A stretch of DNA of 43,399 bases from Elusimicrobiota bacterium. GTDB taxonomy: Bacteria; Elusimicrobiota; Elusimicrobia; FEN-1173. Below are positions 31,799-39,286 of this stretch, piece after piece. The notes under the pieces were generated by a model. It was given only the letters and a program-made list of their open reading frames with translations. It searched no databases and was not told where the DNA came from. Every line of letters begins with the position of its first letter. The first letter of the stretch is position 1. The stretch lies in assembly GCA_022703335.1 (NCBI GenBank), contig JAKLDV010000007.1, positions 1-43,399 on the forward strand. The letters run 5' to 3'. Both the position numbers and the translations under genes were made by a program.

Positions 31799-33727
31799 TT
31801 AAAGTGGATCTTCGAGAAGCGCCGGCGAGATAACCGAAGTCTTTAGCAGATTTTTGTGAGCCTGCTGAATCAGTGGGCGTGAAAGGCTGGCGCGCGGGAG
31901 GGCCAATCCCACGCAACGGCCCGCGTCTTCGAACAGCAGTCCGGCTTGTCCCAGTTCGTGCAGAGCGGAAAGAATGTCCGAGTCCGGGGAGTCCGGCCAA
32001 AGCGAACGGATATGGCGGAGGATTTCCCGCGGTTCCCGGAGATCGTTTTCGCAAAAGAGGTAGATCGCCTTATGCAATTGTCCGTATTCAAAGACCCGAG
32101 AGAGGTATTCGTTCGGATGACCGGTCAAGGTGAGCCGGTTGTCGTAAAACCGGATGAAGTCCACTCCGCGCTCATAAAAAAGGTAGGTTTTCTTCTCCCG
32201 ATAGGCGGTTTTCCAGCGTTTCCAGAAATCCCGAAGGGGAGCCACATAAAAATCGGGGTCCCCGCGTTGCTCGGCGTATGAGTAGTCGAAGAACATCGCC
32301 ATTTTTTCCGGATGAAAGAGAGGAGGGCGCCAGATAAGCGTTTCCAGGAGGGAGGGTTTCACATCGGCGAATCCGAACGCGCCGGGGTCGGCCCGGTGGG
32401 GGCTGCCCCGCCGTAATTCGAGCCGCTGGATGAAAGAGGGGGCGGGAAGATGCGACAGCGCCGGCAGCCGCTTCAAGAGCTGGGCGTAGGTGTCGGGAGA
32501 TTCTCCGGGAAAACCATAGAGGAAATTCCAAAAGGCGGTGATGTCCAGTTCCCGGCACCATTTCAGGAGTCGCACGTTCTGCCCGGCCGTGGTCCCCTTC
32601 CCCGCCCGCTTCAGGAGTTCCGTGGAGAGACTTTCCAGTCCCCAATAAATGGTCTGGAAGCCCGCTTCCTTAAGGAGGCCGAGCTGTTCGCGGGTGACGT
32701 TAGGGCGCAGGATTCCGCTGAAGGAGAAGTCGTTGTCGCCGTTTTTTAGACGAGGCAGGAGTTCCTTGAAAAAATCGAGGTCCAGCGTCTTGTCCTGCAG
32801 CTGGAATTCCAGTTCCTCGTAACGTTCGGCCAGATGCGTGATTTCTTCCAGGAGCCGGTCCGGTTTTTTTGACAAGAACCGGGCGGTTTCTTCGTCCGGG
32901 TGGAACCCGCAGAAAAAACAGGGATGTTTTTCGGCCCACCAGCAGCCACGGCTCGTTTCCAGCGGGAGCACCCGTTGCAGGCGCCGCAGCACGGGCGATC
33001 GCTTGAGCCGCCGGAAAAAATCGTCGTAATCGGGAGGGGGCAACTCGTTCGGGTCCAGGCGTTCCGCCCGCCCGGTGGTCCGCACCCCGCCGTTTCCGCG
33101 ATACAGCAGTCCGCGGACGTCTTCGGCAGATTGCCCGGCGACGACGCGGGCCGCCAGGTCGGGAAGTATTTTTTCCGGTTCGCCGTCGGCGACGTAATCA
33201 ATCCACGGGCAGGCCGCCAGGATCTCCCGCCCGCATTCTCCCTGGCCCCGTTCGCCGCTGAGAAATATCCGGCCCGCGGGATTGGCCGATTTGAGGACTT
33301 CCGCGATGCGGAGAGAGGACATGAGGTCTTTCTGGGCGTGCAGGGCGATCAATCGGTAGAGGGACCAGTCCGCGAGGGCCGGGACCTCCGCCAGGAAGGC
33401 GGGGACGGTTTCTTCCATCAGTTCGGCGATTTTTTCGGCGGAGACGTCCGGGAACTCCGCAAAAATATTTTCCAGGGAGGCGCGGAGTTCGGGATCGTCC
33501 GCCGGAATTTTTCGGCCGGAAAAGACCAGGTCGCTGAATTTCCATCGAATGAGGGCGACGTAGAGGTGACAGCCGGCCGATTCGATGAATTCCAGATTCA
33601 GCGGGTGGATGTTCGCCGAGAGCCCGCGCCGGGCCAGGAGGCCTTTAAGAAGGGCGGGGGTCTGATCCAAAAAACCGTTGGTGCAGTTCCAGGGGGCGCT
33701 GACGAGGGCGACGCGGGGAGCCGTCAT
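31799..33727 (-). CDS. RiPP maturation radical SAM protein 1-type enzyme (paralogue C)
   Basis: 642 residues from the ATG at 33727, which overlaps the GT2 stop (ATGA) and follows ccgaggccgaggcc. An earlier Met at 33757 lies inside the GT2 gene and adds only low-complexity residues. N-terminal domain: PRVALVSAPWNCTNGFLDQTPALL, LYRLIALHAQKDLMSSLRIAEVL, YVADGEPE. The cluster motif is Cys262-x7-Cys270-x2-Cys273 (SRGCWWAEKHPCFFCGF), a full TIGR03975-type signature. Further segments: FQTIYWGLESLSTELLKRAGKGT, ITAFWNFLYGFPGESPDTY, then FLFYERGVDFIRFYDNRL-like text and a C-terminal domain QLHKAIYLFCENDL...LGQAGLLFEDAGRCVGLALPR. It belongs to the operon peptide-GT2-C-B. Confidence 0.86.
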   Translation of the reverse strand: MTAPRVALVSAPWNCTNGFLDQTPALLKGLLARRGLSANIHPLNLEFIESAGCHLYVALIRWKFSDLVFSGRKIPADDPELRASLENIFAEFPDVSAEKIAELMEETVPAFLAEVPALADWSLYRLIALHAQKDLMSSLRIAEVLKSANPAGRIFLSGERGQGECGREILAACPWIDYVADGEPEKILPDLAARVVAGQSAEDVRGLLYRGNGGVRTTGRAERLDPNELPPPDYDDFFRRLKRSPVLRRLQRVLPLETSRGCWWAEKHPCFFCGFHPDEETARFLSKKPDRLLEEITHLAERYEELEFQLQDKTLDLDFFKELLPRLKNGDNDFSFSGILRPNVTREQLGLLKEAGFQTIYWGLESLSTELLKRAGKGTTAGQNVRLLKWCRELDITAFWNFLYGFPGESPDTYAQLLKRLPALSHLPAPSFIQRLELRRGSPHRADPGAFGFADVKPSLLETLIWRPPLFHPEKMAMFFDYSYAEQRGDPDFYVAPLRDFWKRWKTAYREKKTYLFYERGVDFIRFYDNRLTLTGHPNEYLSRVFEYGQLHKAIYLFCENDLREPREILRHIRSLWPDSPDSDILSALHELGQAGLLFEDAGRCVGLALPRASLSRPLIQQAHKNLLKTSVISPALLEDPL

Positions 33728-34620
33728 GGCCTCGGCCTCGGCCGGGGGGCGGGACAACGCGGTTCATTTTGATTTTCCAGAATGCGGCGAATCCAGGGGA
33801 GATAGCGGCCGTTTTCCGGGAGAGGAGGCAGATCCACTCCCGCGTTCCGGCCATGGCGGTAATATTTCAAGGGGAGCGGCTGGTCCGCTCGCCGCCGTTT
33901 AATGGTGAAGTAGGCCTGGTCGAGGAAGTAGTCCACGATGCGGGGAGATTCTTTTTTTAAAGAGGGGGACAGAGAATAGCGCGCGGGGGAATACCTTTTT
34001 CCTCGGGGCATGCGGTAGGCGGCCAAGGCCTGGGACAGATAGTGAATCCGTCCGGACGATTTTTTCAAGACACGACACCAGAAATCCGAGTCGTCGTAAT
34101 AGTGGCGAAACCCGGGATCGAAAAGCCCTACCCGCGCCAGGATTTTTTTGCGCAAGACGATGGTGGAGGTGTAGGGAAGGGATTTGGGCAGGCCGGAGGC
34201 GGGGTCCAGGTCCCCCTCGCGGATGACCTTGCGAAGGACGACGCGGCCACGGCCGTCGATCTCGGAAACGTTGGAATAGACGAAATCTATTTTGGGATCG
34301 GCGAAACAGCGGACCTGGACGGCCAATTTTTGGGGATACCACACATCGTCCGAATCCAGCAGGGCGATCAGGTCCCCCTCGGCGTTGCGGATGCCCAGAT
34401 TGCGGGCTTCGGCAGGGCCGCGGTTCTTCCCCAGATAGAGGTATCGCCAGCGGGGCAGGCGGGCGCGTCGAACGGTTTCCAGAAGCGGCGGCGCGCTGGC
34501 ATCGTCCACGATGATGAGTTCGAAATTCCTGAACGTTTGTTGAGAAAGTCCGGCGAGCGCTTGCGCGAAGAACCGTCGGCGGTTGTGGCAGGGGAGGATG
34601 ACGCTGATGAAAAAAGACAT
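33724..34620 (-). CDS. GT2-family glycosyltransferase in the RiPP-like cluster
   Basis: 298 residues. It is a clear GT-A enzyme: SVILPCHNRRRFFAQALAGLSQQTFRNFELIIVDDAS, then YLGKNRGPAEARNLGIRNAEGDLIALLDSDDVWYPQKL (the D-x-D pair as DSDD) and GLFDPGFRHYYDDSDFWCRVLK (acidic catalytic segment). It is cytoplasmic, without TM helices, and uses a nucleotide sugar. The gene lies 53 bp after the 41-codon candidate precursor gene and its stop overlaps the start of radical SAM paralogue C (ATGA). This placement suggests that its acceptor could be the peptide or a product made from it, but surface glycan synthesis is equally possible on sequence alone. Confidence 0.9.
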   Translation of the reverse strand: MSFFISVILPCHNRRRFFAQALAGLSQQTFRNFELIIVDDASAPPLLETVRRARLPRWRYLYLGKNRGPAEARNLGIRNAEGDLIALLDSDDVWYPQKLAVQVRCFADPKIDFVYSNVSEIDGRGRVVLRKVIREGDLDPASGLPKSLPYTSTIVLRKKILARVGLFDPGFRHYYDDSDFWCRVLKKSSGRIHYLSQALAAYRMPRGKRYSPARYSLSPSLKKESPRIVDYFLDQAYFTIKRRRADQPLPLKYYRHGRNAGVDLPPLPENGRYLPWIRRILENQNEPRCPAPRPRPRP

Positions 34621-34673
34621 GAGGTTGTGGCGGGAACGGCTACACCCGCGCTCGGGAGAGAAAACCGAAAGGA

Positions 34674-34799
34674 TTAATCTGGAGTGAACTCCATCCCGTA
34701 AACTACTCGTTCGAGGCGGCCGTGTACCGTCAAATGAGGTTTGACGTAACGACGGCCTCGTTTGGAGCCGCTTGTTTTTATGAGTTTTTTCTTAGACAT
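34674..34799 (-). CDS. Candidate RiPP precursor peptide with lasso-type leader motif
   Basis: 41 residues, ATG at 34799, TAA at 34674-34676. The peptide is strongly basic at its N-terminus (MSKKKLIKTSGSKRGRR). Residues 18-27 read YVKPHLTVHG, which fits Y-x2-P-x-L-x3-G (Tyr18, Pro21, Leu23, Gly27), the leader element that RRE domains bind in lasso-type RiPP precursors. The C-terminal part is RLERVVYGMEFTPD. A good promoter (34873-34901) is placed about 74 bp upstream of the ATG. The gene heads the run peptide, GT2, radical SAM C, radical SAM B on one strand. Against it: weak ribosome-binding site (ggat, 10 nt), no Thr at the usual lasso -2 position, and no lasso B/C enzymes in the window. The core boundary is unknown. 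Confidence 0.6.
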   Translation of the reverse strand: MSKKKLIKTSGSKRGRRYVKPHLTVHGRLERVVYGMEFTPD

Positions 34800-34833
34800 A
34801 ATCTGTTATCCGTTGATTCCCAAACGTCATTGT

Positions 34834-34859
34834 TTTTGGGAGCTGACCTTTTCCCAAAA
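34834..34859 (-). promoter_or_regulatory. Hairpin in the 5' leader of the candidate precursor gene
   Basis: On the transcript, ttttggga and tcccaaaa form a perfect 8-bp stem with a 10-nt loop. It lies between the promoter and the ATG, about 35 nt before the ATG. There is no following T-run in the transcript, so it is not a simple terminator. It may stabilise the message or regulate translation; a further copy of ttcccaaa sits near 34817-34824 on the plus strand. Confidence 0.45.
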
Positions 34860-34872
34860 GCGCACATTTAAC

Positions 34873-34901
34873 ATTATGCGACAAAACGGCCAAAATGACA
34901 A
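34873..34901 (-). promoter_or_regulatory. Sigma-70 promoter for the candidate precursor operon
   Basis: On the minus strand: TTGTCA (34901-34896), 17-bp spacer, CATAAT (34878-34873). It begins 7 bp downstream of the GT4 stop codon in an AT-rich patch (34800-34907), the most AT-rich stretch in this part of the window. It would start transcription around 34866 and drive peptide, GT2, radical SAM C and B. Confidence 0.7.
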
Positions 34902-34907
34902 CAAAAA

Positions 34908-36032
34908 TTAAGAGGGATAAATTTGAAGATAGCGGGGGGCCACTTGGGACCAGGTAAAACGATCCGCCGTCTGGCGGGCGCCTTTTTCCAATCGGGAGCG
35001 ATAGGCCGGGTCCTTTAACAGCCGAATCATGCCGTCGGCCAAGGCGGCGACGTCCAACACAGGCACCAAATGCGCGTTTTCATCGTTTTTCAAATAATCG
35101 ACCAATCCCCCGATTTCAGGAGCCACCACCGCTTTCCCTTCGCCGAGGGCCTCCAAAACCGCCAATCCGAAGGTTTCCTGCCGGGTCGGATGAACGTAAA
35201 AAAGGCTGTTCCGTAGGAGATAGGGGACCTGGGCGCGGGGCACAAAGTCCATCAAATGCACCCGGTGGTCCAGTCGCAACAAACCGATCAGGCTTTTAAG
35301 ACGCGCCGTGCCCGAACCGCACAGGAGGAGATGAACGTTCGGCTCCGTTTGGAGGACGGTTTGAAAGGCGAAGAGGAGCCAGTCCGCCCCTTTTCCGGGC
35401 AGCCCTCCGCAGAGAGAACAGAGGTACGGGGTTGGCGGGAGGGGCGGGGTGGGCGAGGGCGGATTTTCCGAAGGGAAGTCGAACCCGTTCGGGATCACGC
35501 GGATGTCCCATCTCTTCTTGAAGCGGTCGTGGAGGTGGCGCAGGAGGGCGGTTGAGACCGTGCTGACGAAAAGGGCTTTGGGGAGAAGGAAGAACTCCCA
35601 TTCGCGGAATTTCAGATAGCGACGAAAACGTTCCGCTGGACTTCCCGCCTCATGGGAACCGACATAGCTGTGGAAGGTGACACCGTAGGGAATGCGGAGG
35701 ATTCGCATGACCCCGGCCCAGACCCAATAGTAGTGCAACGCGCAGGCATGGAGATGGACCAGCGCGGGGCGATGACGTCTGAAAAAACGCCAAAGCCCCA
35801 CCGCCAGGGAAACAGCCACCACCGGCCAGGGGTGTTTCTTTGGCAGACCGACGTAATGGACGGGGACGGGGGCAACGATGTCGTGCGCCACGGTGTCGCG
35901 CGGACTTAAAATGAGACAGGGCCGTTGTTTCAGCACCTGGGCCGCCAGACCGGGAAGGGTGGACCGCAGGGTGGCGTAATGGAGGTCTCCGACGAGCACG
36001 GTCGGACGTTCGGGGGGGGGCTGTTTTTCCAT
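34908..36032 (-). CDS. GT4-family glycosyltransferase
   Basis: 374 residues with a GT-B layout. N-terminal domain: TVLVGDLHYATLRSTLPGLAAQVL, HRPALVHLHACALHYYW, PYGVTFHSYVGSHEAG, VSTVSTALLRHLHDRF and DIRVIPNGFDF. C-terminal domain: YLCSLCGGLPGKGADWLL (Gly-rich), VHLLLCGSGT, VHPTRQETFGLAVLEALGEGKAVVAPEIGGLVDYL. The E-x7-E motif (ETFGLAVLE) is the nucleotide-sugar binding signature of family 4. It is cytoplasmic and acts on an unknown acceptor. It starts 13 bp after the ChbG-like deacetylase, so the pair is probably an operon. The precursor promoter begins just after its stop. Confidence 0.93.
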   Translation of the reverse strand: MEKQPPPERPTVLVGDLHYATLRSTLPGLAAQVLKQRPCLILSPRDTVAHDIVAPVPVHYVGLPKKHPWPVVAVSLAVGLWRFFRRHRPALVHLHACALHYYWVWAGVMRILRIPYGVTFHSYVGSHEAGSPAERFRRYLKFREWEFFLLPKALFVSTVSTALLRHLHDRFKKRWDIRVIPNGFDFPSENPPSPTPPLPPTPYLCSLCGGLPGKGADWLLFAFQTVLQTEPNVHLLLCGSGTARLKSLIGLLRLDHRVHLMDFVPRAQVPYLLRNSLFYVHPTRQETFGLAVLEALGEGKAVVAPEIGGLVDYLKNDENAHLVPVLDVAALADGMIRLLKDPAYRSRLEKGARQTADRFTWSQVAPRYLQIYPS

Positions 36033-36045
36033 GGAGAGGGTGTTC

Positions 36046-36849
36046 CTATCGAGGGGACGTTTTTCGTCTCGAAGGGAAAAGGAGGGAGAACTCCCGATAA
36101 CCGATCAGCCGGACGGCAAGTCCTCGCTTGAGGAAGCGAAGCGCGTGCGGGGCCAAGGCGTCGAAGGAGGCCTGGCGCTGGCGGGCCAGGAAGCCCGGCT
36201 TCTTGTGGCGTTGCCGGATCGCGGCCAGTTCGGGGTGGGAATAGCCGGGATGACAATAGAAAATGTTTGTCCCCGGACGGAGGAATTTCAAGGCCCGCGC
36301 CGCCTTTTGGACGGCAGAGCCGGAGCGGAGGGAGGGCAGAAAAGTTCGGCGGATGGCGTTCTCCCCGTTGTCCAGGGAAATGGGGAGATGGAATTCGCAG
36401 GCGAGTCGTCGCGCGATCCTCAAGAGCGGCGGGGTCCGCGCCATGTGGAAATCCAAATGGGTCAGGCGGAGGCCGCGGGCCCGGGCCCGCTCGATCTGCG
36501 CGCGGAATTCCCGTTCGATCTCGGCGGGGCTCGGCCTCCGGCGGAAGAGTTCTTTCGGGGAGCGGAAGAATCGGCCGTCTTCGGCCACCAGCGAGGACAC
36601 TCGGGAGGGGGGCAGAACGGGGCCCCATCGATAATTCTCCCACTCGCTGAAGAGGGTGAGATGCACGCCCACGTCCCACCGGGGATGCCGCCGGCAAAGG
36701 GCCGCCGCCTCCTCGAACCAGGGGCACGGGACCATGACGCTGGCCGTGGTGATCCGCCCGCCGGAGAAAGCGTCGGCGATGGCCCGGTTGACGGCGTGGC
36801 ACATGCCGAAATCGTCGGCGCGGATGATGAGGAAAATATCGTCCTGCAC
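36046..36849 (-). CDS. ChbG/YdjC-family carbohydrate deacetylase
   Basis: 267 residues from the GTG at 36849; a TTG six bases further upstream is possible. Metal-site motifs are clear: Asp12-Asp13 in IIRADDFGMC, His in WDVGVHLTLFSE, and His pair in THLDFHMA with a later YCHPGYSHPEL. The family deacetylates N-acetylated sugars (chitobiose in ChbG, or sugar intermediates in hopanoid HpnK). A -10-like TATACT lies only about 10 bp upstream of the start codon, so the message may be nearly leaderless. The GT4 gene follows 13 bp later. The two could act in sequence on one N-acetyl sugar. Substrate is not known. Confidence 0.9.
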   Translation of the reverse strand: MQDDIFLIIRADDFGMCHAVNRAIADAFSGGRITTASVMVPCPWFEEAAALCRRHPRWDVGVHLTLFSEWENYRWGPVLPPSRVSSLVAEDGRFFRSPKELFRRRPSPAEIEREFRAQIERARARGLRLTHLDFHMARTPPLLRIARRLACEFHLPISLDNGENAIRRTFLPSLRSGSAVQKAARALKFLRPGTNIFYCHPGYSHPELAAIRQRHKKPGFLARQRQASFDALAPHALRFLKRGLAVRLIGYREFSLLFPSRRKTSPR

Positions 36850-36938
36850 GCGCAAAGTATATCAAAAAGACGTTTCGGCCCGGCCGGATTTCGCGCCTCT
36901 TGTGCCTCCCGCTTTTTTGCGATATCTTTTCCGAAGTG

Positions 36939-38420
36939 ATGAAGACCTCATCGAGGCGCCTTAAATCGGAGGAATACAGGAACACCGCCGCGCTTTTGCG
37001 TCTTTTCGGCGGAGACGTCCGCGGGGGGCGGCGGTTGACGCCCGACCGCTCGAGGCGATTGATCGCCGAGCGGGACCGCCTGTTGGCCGATTGCCTGGCC
37101 GCCGGAGCGCGGTTCCATGAGGGGAACAAGGCCAAAATATATTCCGGCCGACTGTCTCCCGGATGCGTGGCGTGCGCGCGCGGGACCTGGCTGTGCCTGT
37201 ACCTCGAGAAGCGCTGCAACCGCCGGTGCTTTTTCTGCCCCAAAGAAAAAACCCTTTCCGGCCGCGTTCCATTCGAAAACATGGCGTTGACGAGACTGGA
37301 CGTTTCGGGAGACCTCGAAACGTTCATCAGGGAACTCCGCTACGCGGACGTCAGTTTTTCCGGCGGGGAGCCGTTCCTGGAATTCGAGCGGCTGTTGAGC
37401 TATGTGAAAAGGGCGCGGACCGCCCTCGGCAAAACAGGGCATGTCTGGGTCTATACCAACGGGGATTTCGTGACGGCGTCCCGGCTGAGGCGGCTGACCG
37501 CGGCGGGACTGGACGAGATTCGGATCAACCTCAGCGCGCGGGGATACGACACCGCCCCGGTCCGCCTGGCGAAACGGCACATCCGCCGCGTGACCGTCGA
37601 GATCCCCGCCGTCCCCGAACACCTCGACCGGGTGCGGGCCCTGTTGCCGGAACTGGCGGCCCTGGGGGTGGACCACCTCAACCTGCACGAATTGAAGGTA
37701 ACACCGTATAACGAGCAACGCCTTGCCCGGGGGGGCTATTCCTTCGCCCGGGGGCAAAAGGCCTGCAGCGTCGTGGAATCGGAACTGACGGCGTTGCGGC
37801 TGCTGAAAGAGTCCCTCGAAAAGAAGATCCGCCTGTCGGTGAATTTTTGTTCGCAGTGTTATCGCGAGAGGTTCCAACAGCGCGCTTATCAGCGTGTGTT
37901 GGCCGAGTGGTTCGTCCGGAAGGCGCCGCATCGGGGGTTCTCCGTCGTTCGGGAGACCGGGCTTCTCCGAAGGGTCTATTTCGAAAACGGCGCGGAGCGC
38001 GCCCGTTCGCCGAAATCCGGCGGCGTTCTGCGCCGGGAGGGCGAGAAATGCTATGTCCGGCCGGAGAGTCTGGACGCCCCCGCTCTGAAGGCGCGGACGG
38101 TGTTCCTGGAATACAGCGTCTGCCGGCCCACCGACGACCCCCGGGAGAGCGCGGCAACGCTGGAGGTTTCGGGCCGGACGTTTTTCCATGTGAAGCGGGT
38201 CGGTCTTCGCTCCGTGCCGCTGAGGCGGTGGGAGGAGCGGCGGTTGTTCAAAAAAATGTTTTTAGGATCGCGGTCGCCCGGCGAAATTTTAAACGGTTCT
38301 TCTTTCGGGGGAAAAAACGAACGCCGTCGCGCGGCCCTTGCGCGGGCGATGGAGAAAATGAGGAGTGCGTTTGACGGGTTGGAAACCCTTCCCCGGGGCC
38401 TGCCCGTGAAATACGCCTGA
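36939..38420 (+). CDS. Radical SAM protein of the COG2108 (PflA-related) type
   Basis: 493 residues from the ATG at 36939 (MKTSSRRLKSEEY). Before the main motif there is SPGCVACARGTWLCLYLEKRC with Cys76-x2-Cys79 and Cys86. The catalytic cluster motif is Cys93-x3-Cys97-x2-Cys100 (KRCNRRCFFCP). Next come YADVSFSGGEPFLEF (the GGE SAM-binding motif), VWVYTNGD and RINLSARG. A downstream NFCSQCYRERFQQRAY (Cys-x2-Cys) could hold an extra metal site, as in COG2108 proteins that are common in archaea. The last ~150 residues are unrecognised. It is divergent from the deacetylase gene (89 bp between starts) and followed 8 bp later by the sulfotransferase gene. Substrate unknown. Confidence 0.88.
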   Translation: MKTSSRRLKSEEYRNTAALLRLFGGDVRGGRRLTPDRSRRLIAERDRLLADCLAAGARFHEGNKAKIYSGRLSPGCVACARGTWLCLYLEKRCNRRCFFCPKEKTLSGRVPFENMALTRLDVSGDLETFIRELRYADVSFSGGEPFLEFERLLSYVKRARTALGKTGHVWVYTNGDFVTASRLRRLTAAGLDEIRINLSARGYDTAPVRLAKRHIRRVTVEIPAVPEHLDRVRALLPELAALGVDHLNLHELKVTPYNEQRLARGGYSFARGQKACSVVESELTALRLLKESLEKKIRLSVNFCSQCYRERFQQRAYQRVLAEWFVRKAPHRGFSVVRETGLLRRVYFENGAERARSPKSGGVLRREGEKCYVRPESLDAPALKARTVFLEYSVCRPTDDPRESAATLEVSGRTFFHVKRVGLRSVPLRRWEERRLFKKMFLGSRSPGEILNGSSFGGKNERRRAALARAMEKMRSAFDGLETLPRGLPVKYA

Positions 38421-38428
38421 GGGAGTCG

Positions 38429-39286
38429 ATGATGGCCGCATCGTTCCAGCCGACGTTTCTGGTCATTGGCGCCGCCAAATGCGGGTCGGGGTATATCCAT
38501 GAGGTCCTTTGCCGGCATCCCGAGATCGCGATGGGGCAGAGGGAGATCCATTTTTTTTCAAGCGACAAAAGGTACAAAAAAGGATGGGATTGGTATCTCC
38601 GGCAGTTTCCGGACGTCCGGGGGAAAAAGGCCATCGGGGAGGTCAGTCACTCGCTGTCGGATGTGAAGGCCTATCCGGAGGCCGTCCCCAGGATATTGAA
38701 ACATGTTCCGGACGCCCGGTTCATCTACCTGGTGCGGCACCCGCTGGAGCGGATCGAGTCCACGTGGATGCAGCTCCGCGTCAATCCGGGGGAAAGGGAC
38801 CGGCCCGTCCCTCCGTTCAATCGGGCGGTGCGAGAGGTCCGCTCGCTGGTTTCGGCCAGCCTGTATTGGTTCCAGATCTCGGCGTATCGACGGCATTTCC
38901 CGGACGACAGGATACTGGTCCTCTTTTTGGAGGACATCAAGGCGGATCCGGGGGCGGCCCTGAGGAGATGTTTTCGATTCCTGGGCGTCGCGGAGACCGT
39001 GGACAGCGCGGCGGCGGCAAAACCGGTGAACGCGGCCGTCGGCAAGTATAGGGACGGCGACTTCCTGGCCCGCGCCCGGTTCTCTCTCCCCTTCCGGTTG
39101 CTGCGGCCCTGCGTTCCGGATTTCTTCTGCCGGCCGTTTTATCCGCTGATCAAGGAGAAAATCACCGCCCGGCCGGCGTGGGACCCGGAGGTGCGCCGGT
39201 GGGCCATCGAACAGCTTCGGGAGGATATGCGCCAATTTCTGGCGCATTACGACAAGCCCGCGGATTTCTGGCCGCTCATCCCGTGA
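38429..39286 (+). CDS. PAPS-dependent sulfotransferase
   Basis: 285 residues; ATG at 38429 (an adjacent ATG at 38432 is as good, since gaggga lies 6 nt before it). The 5'-phosphosulfate-binding loop is FLVIGAAKCGSGYIHEVLCRHPEI and the 3'-phosphate-binding segment is FIYLVRHPLERIESTWMQ, both characteristic of the Sulfotransfer_1/3 families that transfer sulfate from PAPS to hydroxyl or amino groups of carbohydrates, lipids or Tyr. The Lys of the loop is K17 in 'AAKCGS'. It is cytoplasmic with no TM helix. It sits between the COG2108-type radical SAM gene and radical SAM paralogue D, whose GTG start overlaps its stop (GTGA). Confidence 0.9.
   Translation: MMAASFQPTFLVIGAAKCGSGYIHEVLCRHPEIAMGQREIHFFSSDKRYKKGWDWYLRQFPDVRGKKAIGEVSHSLSDVKAYPEAVPRILKHVPDARFIYLVRHPLERIESTWMQLRVNPGERDRPVPPFNRAVREVRSLVSASLYWFQISAYRRHFPDDRILVLFLEDIKADPGAALRRCFRFLGVAETVDSAAAAKPVNAAVGKYRDGDFLARARFSLPFRLLRPCVPDFFCRPFYPLIKEKITARPAWDPEVRRWAIEQLREDMRQFLAHYDKPADFWPLIP

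Noticed and set aside
35930-37327. 465-codon open frame on the minus strand spanning the deacetylase region
   Set aside because: Overlaps both the ChbG-like gene in another frame and the COG2108 gene; composition is Arg/Pro/Ser-rich noise.
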